From Bombilactobacillus bombi (GTDB lineage: Bacteria > Bacillota > Bacilli > Lactobacillales > Lactobacillaceae), in the NCBI RefSeq assembly GCF_964340835.1, contig NZ_OZ204251.1: a stretch of DNA of 64,000 nucleotides; one strand, 5' to 3'. Positions 26,451 to 35,576 of this stretch are shown here, in pieces. Within the stretch, counting starts at the first letter, position 1; each line of letters starts with the position of its first letter. Made by a program: the position numbers and the translations under genes. The notes under the pieces are model-generated. The model was not told the origin of the DNA. It was given only the letters and a program-made list of their open reading frames with translations, and did no database searches.

Positions 26451-27294
26451 TGACTGGACGCAATTTGGTGCGGGCTAAGTGCTCATCATCATTAGGATCA
26501 GAGCCATTAGGCTGATTCTTGTCTAATGCTGCAATAGTTGCCATTTCTGAGTCAGTTAATTCAAAATCAAAAATATCAAAATTTTGTTGCAGCCGTTTTT
26601 GATGGACTGATTTGGGGAAAATAATCGTCTGGCGTTGTAAATGCCAGCGTAAAATTACTTGAGCGCTACTCTTATGGTGGTTTTGTGCAATAGCTTGCAG
26701 ACTTGCTTCTTCAAACACGCCATTAATACCTTGACCAAGTGGGCCCCAAGCTTCAACTGCAATTTTATGTTTTTGTAAATAATCTAATAATTCTGGTCGT
26801 TGCAGATAAGGATGCAGTTCAACTTGGTCTACTGCAGGCGTGATAGTTGCAGTTTCTTGCAGTTTTTCCAAATGTTTAATCATAAAATTAGAAACACCAA
26901 TACTTCTAATTTTGTGCTCTTGATATAGTTTCTCCATTTCTTGCCAAGCCTGTTGGTAACCTGGTGCTGGCCAATGAATCAGATATAAATCTAAGTAATC
27001 TAAGCCCAAGCGTGATAAAGAATCATGATAAGCTTTTGAAACATCATCAAATTCTGCAGGCCAAAGTTTAGAGGTAATGAATAATTCTTGCCGATTAATA
27101 CCTGATTTTTTAATAGCTTCGCCGAGCCATTTTTCATTGCCATAAATAGCAGCAGTATCAAAATGGCGATAACCAATTTCCAGTGCCCATTGAAAGGCTT
27201 GGATAAATTGGTCATGATCTTTCATTTTAAAAACGCCCATCCCTAATTGGGGAATTTGAACATTATTATTTAAAGTAATTTGTGGAATAGTCAT
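26443..27294 (-). CDS. Aldo/keto reductase
   Basis: A 283-residue (alpha/beta)8-barrel NADPH-dependent reductase of the 2,5-diketo-gluconate reductase type. The catalytic tetrad is visible: Asp and Tyr in HFDTAAIYGNE, Lys in ITSKLWP and His in DLYLIHWP. The cofactor region IIFPKSVHQKRLQQN is present. It follows the deoxyribosyltransferase gene by 14 bp with AGGAGG between, so the two are co-transcribed. The substrate is uncertain; reactive aldehydes are typical. Confidence 0.9.
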   Translation of the reverse strand: MTIPQITLNNNVQIPQLGMGVFKMKDHDQFIQAFQWALEIGYRHFDTAAIYGNEKWLGEAIKKSGINRQELFITSKLWPAEFDDVSKAYHDSLSRLGLDYLDLYLIHWPAPGYQQAWQEMEKLYQEHKIRSIGVSNFMIKHLEKLQETATITPAVDQVELHPYLQRPELLDYLQKHKIAVEAWGPLGQGINGVFEEASLQAIAQNHHKSSAQVILRWHLQRQTIIFPKSVHQKRLQQNFDIFDFELTDSEMATIAALDKNQPNGSDPNDDEHLARTKLRPVIN

Positions 27295-27308
27295 GTTTTA
27301 CCTCCTAA

Positions 27309-27782
27309 TTAAATAATCTTAACCTTATAAAGACTAGTCTCAATCAGATTAAAATCAAACTTTGCTAGCTCAGCTGGTTTGGTTAGATAAGCTTTGATAC
27401 TTTTGACTAACATGAGATTAATCCCGGTAGTATCCACATTGTTGTCTTCACAAACCATAACTAATGGTTTATTGATGGCCGTCAGATAACCCATTTCCCA
27501 GGCAGTTCCGGTATCAGGTGCAACATTATCCCAGGCAACAACTCCTAAATCAGCTAATTGCATAGCTGTTAAATCATTATTATAAGTTTCGTTAGCCCAT
27601 TCGTAACTGCCAAAAATCCCTTCCGGATCATGGTCTTCACTCACGTTTTTATATTGATGATTACGTGGGCTGTGAATGTAGCCAATAGTAGGATTTTTTT
27701 GTAGGGCAGTTTCAATTTGGTCTACCAATTGATTTTGCTTTGGGTTAAAAAATCCTCCAGCCAAGTAAATATGTTTTTGCAT
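27309..27782 (-). CDS. Nucleoside 2-deoxyribosyltransferase
   Basis: A 157-residue enzyme that swaps bases between deoxyribonucleosides in purine and pyrimidine salvage, common in lactobacilli. The N-terminus IYLAGGFFNPKQ and the catalytic region DLGVVAWDNVAPDTGTAWEM (Asp residues and the nucleophilic Glu) match the family. Length is normal. The ATG at 27782 follows GGAGAAAGTAT; the frame to 27800 has no ribosome site. First gene of a two-gene unit with the aldo/keto reductase. Confidence 0.9.
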   Translation of the reverse strand: MQKHIYLAGGFFNPKQNQLVDQIETALQKNPTIGYIHSPRNHQYKNVSEDHDPEGIFGSYEWANETYNNDLTAMQLADLGVVAWDNVAPDTGTAWEMGYLTAINKPLVMVCEDNNVDTTGINLMLVKSIKAYLTKPAELAKFDFNLIETSLYKVKII

Positions 27783-27924
27783 ATACTTTCTCCTTATCAA
27801 AATGTCTTCACTACTATTTTATAAGAAAACTAAAACGATACCAAATAAAAAATCTCTTAGTTGCTAATTAAAAAATTCACGTGCAAAATATAACTGAAAT
27901 TAAATAATTAATAGTAGGTATACA

Positions 27925-28806
27925 ATGAAATTTACTTTTATCAGTCAACAAACAAATACTGTATCTTTGAAGAGTTTTTTAACAGATCAAGGTATTAGTA
28001 AGCATTTATATAATGAAATGAAACATACTGCAGCAGCTTTTATTGTCAATGGACAAATAGTGGATGCCACAGTACAAATTAATTATCATGATCAAGTGAC
28101 GATTAATTTGCCTCCCGAAGTGGATAATCCGCAAGTGGCAACAAGTTATCAACCTTTAGAAATTGTTTATGAAGATTCAAACTGGTTAGTAATTGATAAA
28201 CCCGCTTACTTATCCTCGGTTCCTGGGCCTAACAATCCACTTGATACGGTAGTCAACCGCGTTAAAGGCCATTTAAAAAATCAAAAAGAAGTGAACTTAG
28301 TACCACACATTATTACGCGCTTAGATCGTGATACTCAAGGATTAATGTTGGTGGCTAAACATCGTTTAGCTAATATCTGGGTTAACCAACAATTAGCTAA
28401 GCGTCAAATTAAAAAGTTTTATTATGCCCTAGTTGCAGGCACATTAGTAGATGACCATGGCATAATTGACCAGCCAATTGGGCGAGTAGGGCAACAAGTA
28501 GCTCGCCAAGTAACTACTACTGGACAAACGGCGCGGACAGAATATTGGGTTCTGCAACGATTTAGTCAATTTACACTAGTTAAAGTTCAATTACACACAG
28601 GGCGTACTCATCAGATTCGAGTACATTTTGCTTATTTAGGGAATCCGCTAGTAGGTGATCATTTATATGGCGGTCCATTAAACTATGGCTATGAGTATCA
28701 GGCTTTAGAGGCGTATTATTTAGAATTTCAAGATGATTTTACTCACAAGAAGCAACACTTTGAGTTGCCGGAACGATTAGTAAAAAATGGTAAAAAAATG
28801 CACTAA
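27925..28806 (+). CDS. RluA/RluD-family pseudouridine synthase
   Basis: A 293-residue RNA pseudouridine synthase with an N-terminal S4-like RNA-binding part (SLKSFLTDQGISKHLYNEMK) and the catalytic core. The active site is ITRLDRDTQGLML with the conserved Asp, and the later motifs VKVQLHTGRTHQIRVHFAYL and GDHLYGG are present. The target is probably rRNA or tRNA uridines, not resolvable here. The ribosome site is weak (AGGTAT). Confidence 0.92.
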   Translation: MKFTFISQQTNTVSLKSFLTDQGISKHLYNEMKHTAAAFIVNGQIVDATVQINYHDQVTINLPPEVDNPQVATSYQPLEIVYEDSNWLVIDKPAYLSSVPGPNNPLDTVVNRVKGHLKNQKEVNLVPHIITRLDRDTQGLMLVAKHRLANIWVNQQLAKRQIKKFYYALVAGTLVDDHGIIDQPIGRVGQQVARQVTTTGQTARTEYWVLQRFSQFTLVKVQLHTGRTHQIRVHFAYLGNPLVGDHLYGGPLNYGYEYQALEAYYLEFQDDFTHKKQHFELPERLVKNGKKMH

Positions 28807-28812
28807 TTTATG

Positions 28813-28865
28813 TGAAAGCGATTGATTTTACCTCATATCCATTATATAATTGGAATATACCAATT
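28813..28865 (+). promoter_or_regulatory. Regulated promoter of the EIIC operon
   Basis: TTGATT (28822-28827), a 17-bp spacer and TATAAT (28845-28850) form a good promoter. TGAAAGCG at 28813 is a cre half-site overlapping the -35 region. AATTGG-N6-CCAATT (28848-28865) is a perfect inverted repeat overlapping the -10 box and probable start point, suited to a repressor or antiterminator-controlled gene. Binding proteins are unknown. Confidence 0.6.
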
Positions 28866-28909
28866 GGTTGATTGAGATTATTTGGTACAAATATAAGGAG
28901 TGAGATAGA

Positions 28910-30277
28910 ATGAATGCTTTCATTAATTGGCTCAACAAACACTTAGTCCCTGTTGCTGCTAAAATCGGATCTATTAAGTGGTTGGTAGCCTTGCGTGATG
29001 CCTTTATCGCAATGATGCCTGCTACTATGGTAGGATCAGTTGCGTCGTTATTAAACGCACTTGTGAGAGATATTCCAACTCGTTTTGGTTGGACAGGTTT
29101 TGTTAATGCGATGCAGCCAATTGTCAATATTAACGTCCAAGTGTGGACTGGTTCAATGGCAATTTTGGCTTTGATTTTTGCCTTTACTTTTGGTTATCAT
29201 CTTTCGATTCAATATAAAGTTGAACCGATTACTGGTGGAATTGTTAGTTTAGGTACCTTTATTATGGCTTTGCCGCAAAATAGTATTATTACTTTAAAAA
29301 AGACCTTATCAGCAGCTGATATCAAAACCATTACGGATGCTGGCTCGACTGTTAGTGGTAAGACGATTTCCACACCAGGATTTTTCAATTTTAATACTTA
29401 CTTTGGTGCTAATGGGTTCTTTACAATTATGATTTTGGGTGGTTTAGCGAGTGCAATTTACATTTGGTTCATGCACAAAAACTTCACCATTAAGATGCCT
29501 GATTCTGTACCACCGGCAATTGCTAATGCCTTTACTGGAATTATTCCAGCTATTGGTTCCTTATATGTCAGTGGTATTATTACTTGGGCAGTGAATACGA
29601 TGAGTAAATCAACTGTTATCGAAATTATTTCTAATACTATTCAAGCACCGTTATTGAACATGTCTCAAGGATACGGGGCAGTGCTTTTAATGACCATTTT
29701 GGTTCAAGTATTTTGGTTCTTTGGGATTCATGGTACTAATGTTTTAGGACCTGTTTTGGATTCTATCTGGTTGACAGCTCAATTAACTAATATCAGTGCT
29801 GCTACGGCTCATAAAGCTTTGCCATATTTCTGGACACGTAATGCATTTGACTTGTATGCCTGGATTGGTGGCGCCGGTTCAACATTATTACTATTAATTG
29901 CCATTTTAATGTTTAGTACTCGTGATGACCAACGTGCAGTTGCCAAAATGGCGATTGCACCAGGATTTTTCAATATTAATGAACCAGTAATGTTTGGTTT
30001 ACCAATTGTGTTAGATCCTATCTACTTCATTCCATTCGTTATTGCTCCAGTAGTGATGGTTACTATTGCTTACTTTGTATTAGCTGCAGGCTGGGTGGCA
30101 CCGATTAGAGTACAATATGTTTGGTCAATGCCAATCTTTATTAATTCTATTTTTGCAACCTTAGATTGGAGAGCGCCAATTCTGCAACTAGTGAATGCCA
30201 TTATTGGTTTCTTGATATATGTTCCGTTCGTCAAGGCGGCCAATAAAGTTAATCCGGCAGATTTAAATCAGGAATAA
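28910..30277 (+). CDS. PTS transporter EIIC, cellobiose/lactose (Lac) family
   Basis: A 455-residue EIIC membrane permease. The N-terminus NKHLVPVAAKIGSIKWLVAL and the segment FFGIHGTNVLGPVLDSIW are typical of cellobiose-type EIIC. The later region GFFNINEPVMFGLPIVLDPI carries the conserved NEP motif involved in sugar binding. No EIIA, EIIB or beta-glucosidase gene is adjacent, so it must use components encoded elsewhere. AAGGAG precedes the ATG. A small membrane protein and a DUF3284 protein follow. Confidence 0.92.
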   Translation: MNAFINWLNKHLVPVAAKIGSIKWLVALRDAFIAMMPATMVGSVASLLNALVRDIPTRFGWTGFVNAMQPIVNINVQVWTGSMAILALIFAFTFGYHLSIQYKVEPITGGIVSLGTFIMALPQNSIITLKKTLSAADIKTITDAGSTVSGKTISTPGFFNFNTYFGANGFFTIMILGGLASAIYIWFMHKNFTIKMPDSVPPAIANAFTGIIPAIGSLYVSGIITWAVNTMSKSTVIEIISNTIQAPLLNMSQGYGAVLLMTILVQVFWFFGIHGTNVLGPVLDSIWLTAQLTNISAATAHKALPYFWTRNAFDLYAWIGGAGSTLLLLIAILMFSTRDDQRAVAKMAIAPGFFNINEPVMFGLPIVLDPIYFIPFVIAPVVMVTIAYFVLAAGWVAPIRVQYVWSMPIFINSIFATLDWRAPILQLVNAIIGFLIYVPFVKAANKVNPADLNQE

Positions 30278-30281
30278 TTGC

Positions 30282-30479
30282 ATGAATTCTCAATTAAAAC
30301 GTGATTTAGTTGCAATTAGTGGTGGATTTTTAATTATTATGCTCAGCCCTTTGTTTAATTCTTATTCGCCCACCTTTTACTATACATTTATGATTGCAGG
30401 CATTATCATAGCTATTAGTGGTGGAATTAGTTTCTTTAAAGATAATAAGAAACAAGGAAAGGACCGCGATCAAAAGTGA
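30282..30479 (+). CDS. Small two-helix membrane protein
   Basis: A 65-residue protein with two hydrophobic segments (LVAISGGFLIIMLSPLF and FMIAGIIIAISGGISFF) and a charged C-terminus (KDNKKQGKDRDQK). No family is recognised. It starts 4 bp after the EIIC stop, with AGGAA upstream, and overlaps the DUF3284 gene by four bases (GTGA). It therefore belongs to the EIIC operon and may be an accessory membrane subunit. Confidence 0.7.
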   Translation: MNSQLKRDLVAISGGFLIIMLSPLFNSYSPTFYYTFMIAGIIIAISGGISFFKDNKKQGKDRDQK

Positions 30480-30898
30480 AAGTAACCATGAATGTTGCCG
30501 TTCCAGTAGATTACTTTTTTCAAAGAATAATTGAATCTTCACTATATGATATCAAGCAACAAACTGGTAAAAAAATTAGTCCCAATCAACTAAGAGGTTT
30601 TACCTTCAAAAGAAAACATGCTAATGGTGTCGTTAGTACAATGACTGTGACGGCTTATCAACCTAATCAACAATATGCTTATAAGATGCAGACTGGACGT
30701 AATGATTACTATGTATCTTATAATGTTGCGGCTGTTGATGAGCAACATATGCAATTTACCTATGAAGAAAAACTTCAAGGCAAAAGCGCAACTATTAATG
30801 CTAACAACCATGCATCTGGCTTTTTGATGGGTTGGTTTCGAAAACGCCGTTTCAAGAAAATGAAACGCCAAATCGAAGCAGATTATCGCAAACAATAA
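30476..30898 (+). CDS. DUF3284 family protein
   Basis: A 140-residue soluble protein starting MNVAVPVDYFFQRIIESSLY after a short lead, and ending in a very basic stretch (FRKRRFKKMKRQIEADYRKQ). This is the DUF3284 family, found beside cellobiose PTS genes in many lactobacilli and enterococci. The START-like beta-rich layout suggests a ligand-binding domain, but the function is unknown. GTG at 30476 is coupled to the preceding gene by a 4-base overlap; ATG at 30488 is the alternative. Confidence 0.8.
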   Translation: MKVTMNVAVPVDYFFQRIIESSLYDIKQQTGKKISPNQLRGFTFKRKHANGVVSTMTVTAYQPNQQYAYKMQTGRNDYYVSYNVAAVDEQHMQFTYEEKLQGKSATINANNHASGFLMGWFRKRRFKKMKRQIEADYRKQ

Positions 30899-30910
30899 AT
30901 ATAAATCTCA

Positions 30911-30940
30911 AAGAAGCTGTTTTTAGACAGCTTCTTTTTT
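30911..30940 (+). terminator. Terminator of the EIIC operon
   Basis: AAGAAGCTGT pairs with ACAGCTTCTT and is followed by T-rich sequence. Confidence 0.9.
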
Positions 30941-31020
30941 GTTGTTCGAAAGTGTTTTCTTTTGCTAAGCAGTTATTTTGCGTCTATATTAAGAACTATT
31001 AAGTGAGAGGAAGTCTTAAA

Positions 31021-31662
31021 ATGACAAATTTATTAATTTTAGGTGCCAGTGGCAAAATTGCCCAATCAGCAGAAGAATTATTACATCAACACAAAGATAT
31101 TAAGTTAACCTATTATTTACGACATCTGAACAAACTACCCGAGATAAATAAAACTTGGGGTCAAGTTATTCGTGGCGATGTTATTGATAAAACCACTTTA
31201 ACGCAGGCGATGGAATTCCAAAATATTGTTTATGCCAATTTAGCAGGCGATAATATTGAACAGCAAGCTAAAAATGTTGTAGCTGCAATGAAAGAGCAGA
31301 AGGTATCACGGCTGATTTGGATTTCTACTTTAGGGATTTATGATGAAGTTCCAGGTAAGTTTGGTGAGTGGAATAATAAAATGTTAGGCGAAAGCTACTT
31401 GCCAACTTATGCTGCCGCAGCCAAAGTAATTGAGACTAGTAATCTTGATTATACAATTATTAGACCAGCGTGGTTACAAGATCAAGATGAAGTAGATTAT
31501 GAGGTTACCCATAAAGGGGAACCCTTTAAAGGCACTGAAGTTTCTCGTAAAAGTATCGCTAGCTTAGTAACGGATATCGTGTTAGATCCTAATAAATATG
31601 TCCAAGAATCCCTTGGTGTGAATAAACCCCAGACAGATGGTGATAAGCCGAGCTGGTATTAG
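31021..31662 (+). CDS. Atypical SDR, NAD(P)-binding protein
   Basis: A 213-residue Rossmann-fold protein of the atypical SDR/NmrA-like group. It begins MTNLLILGASGKIAQSAEEL with the GASGKIA dinucleotide-binding loop, then VSRLIWISTLGIYDE and YTIIRPAWL. Catalytic Tyr-Lys placement is unclear, so it could be a redox sensor or a reductase. The start chosen is the ATG at 31021 preceded by GAGAGGAAG; the GTG at 31003 lies in front of that site. Single-gene unit with its own terminator. Confidence 0.8.
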   Translation: MTNLLILGASGKIAQSAEELLHQHKDIKLTYYLRHLNKLPEINKTWGQVIRGDVIDKTTLTQAMEFQNIVYANLAGDNIEQQAKNVVAAMKEQKVSRLIWISTLGIYDEVPGKFGEWNNKMLGESYLPTYAAAAKVIETSNLDYTIIRPAWLQDQDEVDYEVTHKGEPFKGTEVSRKSIASLVTDIVLDPNKYVQESLGVNKPQTDGDKPSWY

Positions 31663-31674
31663 AAATTATTCAAC

Positions 31675-31710
31675 AAAAAAACTGCTCATTGTTAATGTGA
31701 GCAGTTTTTT
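31675..31710. terminator. Terminator, probably bidirectional
   Basis: AAAAACTGCTCA and TGAGCAGTTTTTT form a 12-bp stem with T-runs on both strands, between the SDR gene (+) and the transporter gene (-), whose stop codon it touches. Confidence 0.88.
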
Positions 31711-32806
31711 AGACTAGGAACCAACCAATAATGCCTAAAATCAATAAGAGAATAACATTGAAGAGAAATGATTGTCCTAAATATTTCGTAGATTCTTGTT
31801 TTTCCGTAAAGAAAGAAAATTGTTTGTAGGCTAATAAGTTAGCCATAGAAGCAATGGGGGTACCAATTCCCCCGATATTAGAACCTAAAAAGACAGCCCC
31901 AATATTATTAGTAAATTTAGCTACTAAAATAGTCGCAGGAACGTTACTCATAAACTGACTAAACCCAATAGCGGAAAAATAAGTAGCATATTTATTGGCT
32001 TCTAATACACGTAATAAAGCAGCAATTTCTGTAGAACGACTTAAATTACCTACAGCCACAAAAAAACAGACAAATACTAGGATAGTAGCATAGTCTACAT
32101 GTAATAAAATTTTTCGATTCATTAAAAATGCTACCACGATGGTAGCTATAGCTGCAATGATAATCGGAATAACTTTGAAAATACCTAAAAATACTAAACC
32201 CGTTAAAAGTAAAGCCACGACCAAAGCTGGCAAATGAACACTGAAACGACTAACATTGACGTCAATTGGTTTGGATTTAGTGAAAAGTGCCGCAATTAAT
32301 ACTAAAATTGCTAATCCAATAAAGGAATAAGGTGCTGAGACCTTGAAAAAGTTAATAACGTTTAAATTATAATGTGATAACAAAAATAAGTTGTGAGTAT
32401 TTCCAAAAGGAGTAAAAGCACTACCAATATTGGCAGCCGCTGCAATCATTGTTACTGTAAATATGTGATTAGCAGAAATCTTTTTGGCCATCTTAAAGAA
32501 TAAAGGTACAATAATCAAAATTGCAACATCATTAGTTACTAACATAGCACCGAAAAACGTTAAAACAACTAACATAATCATTAATTGTCGGGTGTTTTTT
32601 GCACGAGAAGTAAAAGTAGTAGATAAATATTGCAATAGACCAATATTTTCAAAAATTTGAATTAACACCATCATAGATAATAATGAAAAGACAGTATGAA
32701 AATTAATATCGGCCAGCTCTGGTTTACTAATAATAGTTGACAGTAATGCCGCAATCGCGGCAATCCAGAGCATTTTATCAGTGAAGATGTTCTTAATTAT
32801 GGCCAT
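31709..32806 (-). CDS. SLC13/ArsB-type ion transporter superfamily protein
   Basis: A 365-residue integral membrane protein of about 10-11 helices, starting MAIIKNIFTDKMLWIAAIAA. The segments VTNDVAILIIVPLFF, GSAFTPFGNTHNLF and SNVPATILVAKF are the duplicated substrate-binding motifs (S-N-x, T-P-x-G) of the ion transporter superfamily that holds citrate, dicarboxylate and arsenite carriers. It is slightly short for an SLC13 member. The ATG at 32806 follows GAAGG; the longer frame lacks a site. Substrate unknown. Confidence 0.8.
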   Translation of the reverse strand: MAIIKNIFTDKMLWIAAIAALLSTIISKPELADINFHTVFSLLSMMVLIQIFENIGLLQYLSTTFTSRAKNTRQLMIMLVVLTFFGAMLVTNDVAILIIVPLFFKMAKKISANHIFTVTMIAAAANIGSAFTPFGNTHNLFLLSHYNLNVINFFKVSAPYSFIGLAILVLIAALFTKSKPIDVNVSRFSVHLPALVVALLLTGLVFLGIFKVIPIIIAAIATIVVAFLMNRKILLHVDYATILVFVCFFVAVGNLSRSTEIAALLRVLEANKYATYFSAIGFSQFMSNVPATILVAKFTNNIGAVFLGSNIGGIGTPIASMANLLAYKQFSFFTEKQESTKYLGQSFLFNVILLLILGIIGWFLV

Positions 32807-32990
32807 TTCTTTACCTTCTTGCTTAAAGATATGAAAAAAGAGCAAAATACCACTTATTATTGTACTTTAATTGGGGCACATAATAAAGAGTGAATACACT
32901 TCAGAAAGAAATAATTGACACATTTATTAACTTTCAGTAAGCTGGATGTTACTACTAAAGATAGATTAACATTCATAAAGGACTGATTAA

Positions 32991-34664
32991 ATGGTAACTA
33001 AATCTGGGGCACAAATCATCGTAGAAACAATGGTTAATTACGGTATCAAATATGTTTTTGGGATTCCAGGTGCTAAGATTGATCGCTTATTTGAAGAATT
33101 AGAACACAGCACTAATCCTCAAAAGCCACGCTTAATTATTACGCGTCATGAACAAAATGCAGCTTTCATGGCTGCTGCAATTGGACGGCTAACGGGAAAG
33201 CCAGGTGTAGTCCTTGTGACATCTGGACCTGGAGTTGCCAATTTAACGACCGGTTTAGTCACTGCCAGCTCAGAAGGCGATCCTGTAATTGCTTTGGGTG
33301 GACAAGTGCAACGTGATGATTTAGCACGGTTAACACATCAAAGTATTCCCAACCAAGTTATCTTATCGCCAGTAACTAAGTACAGTGTGGAAGTACAAGA
33401 TCCTAATAATTTATCAGAAGCTTTCGCTAATGCTTATCAATCAGCTGTAGATGCCAAAAGTGGGGCTGTTTTTATTTCTATTCCGCAAGACGTTATTAAC
33501 GCTGATGTTAAACGGCCAGTTATGCGACGTAATCCACCAATGGCACAAGGCGTGCCTGCTAAACAACAATTAGCTGACTTTGCTGCCCAAATTAAACAAG
33601 CTCAATTACCTGTTATCTTGGCAGGGATGAGAGCTAGTGATCAAGCTGCTACCCAAGCTTTACGCAGTTTTTTACAAAAAGTTCCCCTGCCAGTTGTAGA
33701 AACTTTTCAAGGTGCAGGTATTATTTCGCATGAATTAGAACATTTATTTTTTGGCCGGGTCGGTTTATTTCATAACCAAACTGGTGATATGTTACTTAAA
33801 AAAGCAGATTTGGTTATAACAATCGGCTATGACCCTATTGAATATGAAGCCCGCAACTGGAATCAAGAACGCACGGGCAAAATTATTAATTTGGATAGTG
33901 TAGCCCCAGAACTAACTCAAGAATATCAACCAGAAATGGTTTTACAAGGTAATTTGGCTGATACTTTAAAGGCTTTAGCCGAATTATTTGTTGATTCTTA
34001 CCAATTAAAAGCTACGACGAAGCAGCAATTACAAACAATTAAGGCTGAATTTGACCGTAAAGATATTCCTCCAATAACTAATAGCGCTGCAGGTTTACAT
34101 CCCTTGCAGATTGTAGAAGAACTCCAGCGCCATGTTGATGATTCGATGATTGTCACTGTAGATGTTGGTAGCCATTATATTTGGATGGCTCGCCATTTTC
34201 GCAGTTATCAACCACGTCATCTCTTATTTAGTAATGGGATGCAAACACTAGGTGTAGCTTTGCCTTGGGCGATTGCTGCTTCATTATTGCATCCACAGCA
34301 AAAAGTAGTTTCAGTAGCGGGCGATGGTGGTTTTCTTTTTTCAGGACAAGAACTAGAAACAGCTGTGCGCTTGCATTCTAATATTGTCCAATTGGTTTGG
34401 GTTGATGGCTATTATGATATGGTACGTTTTCAAGAACAAACCAAATATGGCCATGACGCAGGGGTTAAGTTTGGTCCGGTAGACTTTGTTCAGTATGCTC
34501 AAAGTTTTGGTGCCACCGGCTTACAAGTGGATAAGCAACATGACTTACAAACAGTTTTAGATCAAGCTTTTGCACAGGAAGGTCCTGTAGTAGTGGCAAT
34601 TCCTGTTGATTATTCACATAATCAAGAGTTAAGTCAAGATTTATTAACTGATCAATTTTATTAA
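32991..34664 (+). CDS. alsS: Acetolactate synthase, catabolic
   Basis: A 557-residue ThDP enzyme condensing two pyruvates to acetolactate. The catalytic Glu is in ITRHEQNAAFMAAAIGRLTG, the substrate loop in VTSGPGVANL, and the ThDP/Mg site in AGDGGFLFSGQELETAVR. There is no small regulatory subunit gene, and alsD follows after 17 bp, so this is the catabolic (acetoin) form that relieves pyruvate overflow and acidification, not the biosynthetic IlvB. Confidence 0.95.
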   Translation: MVTKSGAQIIVETMVNYGIKYVFGIPGAKIDRLFEELEHSTNPQKPRLIITRHEQNAAFMAAAIGRLTGKPGVVLVTSGPGVANLTTGLVTASSEGDPVIALGGQVQRDDLARLTHQSIPNQVILSPVTKYSVEVQDPNNLSEAFANAYQSAVDAKSGAVFISIPQDVINADVKRPVMRRNPPMAQGVPAKQQLADFAAQIKQAQLPVILAGMRASDQAATQALRSFLQKVPLPVVETFQGAGIISHELEHLFFGRVGLFHNQTGDMLLKKADLVITIGYDPIEYEARNWNQERTGKIINLDSVAPELTQEYQPEMVLQGNLADTLKALAELFVDSYQLKATTKQQLQTIKAEFDRKDIPPITNSAAGLHPLQIVEELQRHVDDSMIVTVDVGSHYIWMARHFRSYQPRHLLFSNGMQTLGVALPWAIAASLLHPQQKVVSVAGDGGFLFSGQELETAVRLHSNIVQLVWVDGYYDMVRFQEQTKYGHDAGVKFGPVDFVQYAQSFGATGLQVDKQHDLQTVLDQAFAQEGPVVVAIPVDYSHNQELSQDLLTDQFY

Positions 34665-34681
34665 AAAGAGGCACAATTATT

Positions 34682-35386
34682 ATGAAACAAGTTTTATTTC
34701 AACATGGGACATTAGCTTTATTAGTACCGGGCTTGTTAACTGGCACTTTAACCATTAAAGAATTATTACAACATGGTGATACTGGCATTGGTACTGGAGA
34801 AGGACTGGATGGTGAGTTAGTAATTTTACAAGGACAAGCTTATCAAGTTCAAAGCACCGGTCATATTCGGCAAGTTCCTGATGAGTTTACGGTGCCTTTT
34901 GCTAATATCCACCACGCTGACTATCAACCTTTAGCTCAATTATCTGATTTAACGCAAGCTCAACTATATCAACAATTAAATGATCGAATTAAAGCTCCCA
35001 ATACTTTTTATTCGGTCAAAATCACTGGCACCTTTGCTAAAATGCATACGCGTGCTGCTTCTAAGTCAACACCACCATATGCTACTTTATTAGCAACTGC
35101 CCAAAATCAGCAAGAATTTACTGCGGAAAATGTTTCGGGTACGTTATTAAGTTATTATTCACCAGAATTATTTCATGGGGCTGCTGTAGCGGGGTATCAT
35201 AGTCATTTTCTCGCAGAAGATTTGACGATTGGTGGTCACGTGTTGGATTTTGCATTGACAAGCGGTCAAGTTCAAGTACAGGTTTTTGATACTTTGGAGC
35301 AACATTTACCAATTGAAAATCAAGAATTTATGCAGCATGATTTTACCAAAGACAATATTAGTTCTGATATTTCCCAATCAGAATAA
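34682..35386 (+). CDS. alsD: Alpha-acetolactate decarboxylase
   Basis: A 234-residue zinc enzyme converting acetolactate to acetoin. The metal-binding histidines are in GYHSHFLAEDLTIGGHVLDF, and the substrate-binding Arg/Glu regions MHTRAASKS and GEGLDGELV are present. Operon with alsS and shared terminator. The two enzymes give a neutral sink for pyruvate, complementing the acid-consuming malolactic pathway in the same window. Confidence 0.95.
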   Translation: MKQVLFQHGTLALLVPGLLTGTLTIKELLQHGDTGIGTGEGLDGELVILQGQAYQVQSTGHIRQVPDEFTVPFANIHHADYQPLAQLSDLTQAQLYQQLNDRIKAPNTFYSVKITGTFAKMHTRAASKSTPPYATLLATAQNQQEFTAENVSGTLLSYYSPELFHGAAVAGYHSHFLAEDLTIGGHVLDFALTSGQVQVQVFDTLEQHLPIENQEFMQHDFTKDNISSDISQSE

Positions 35387-35397
35387 TCGTTATCAAT

Positions 35398-35434
35398 AAA
35401 GAGGGCTGGAATAATAAATATCCAGTCTTTTTTT
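35398..35434 (+). terminator. Terminator of alsS-alsD
   Basis: GGCTGGA pairs with TCCAGTC (one G-T pair) and a seven-T run follows. Confidence 0.8.
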
Positions 35435-35576
35435 GTGATCAGATATATATGACAAAATAGTTTGCAAGATTAATCTTTTGAAGAAATGTTGTTGAATGAG
35501 ATTTGTCAGCAGATATATTAGGGTTCAAATTCATTTTGTGTTAAGATATTGCCAAATAGATTAAAGGAGAGTTTTT

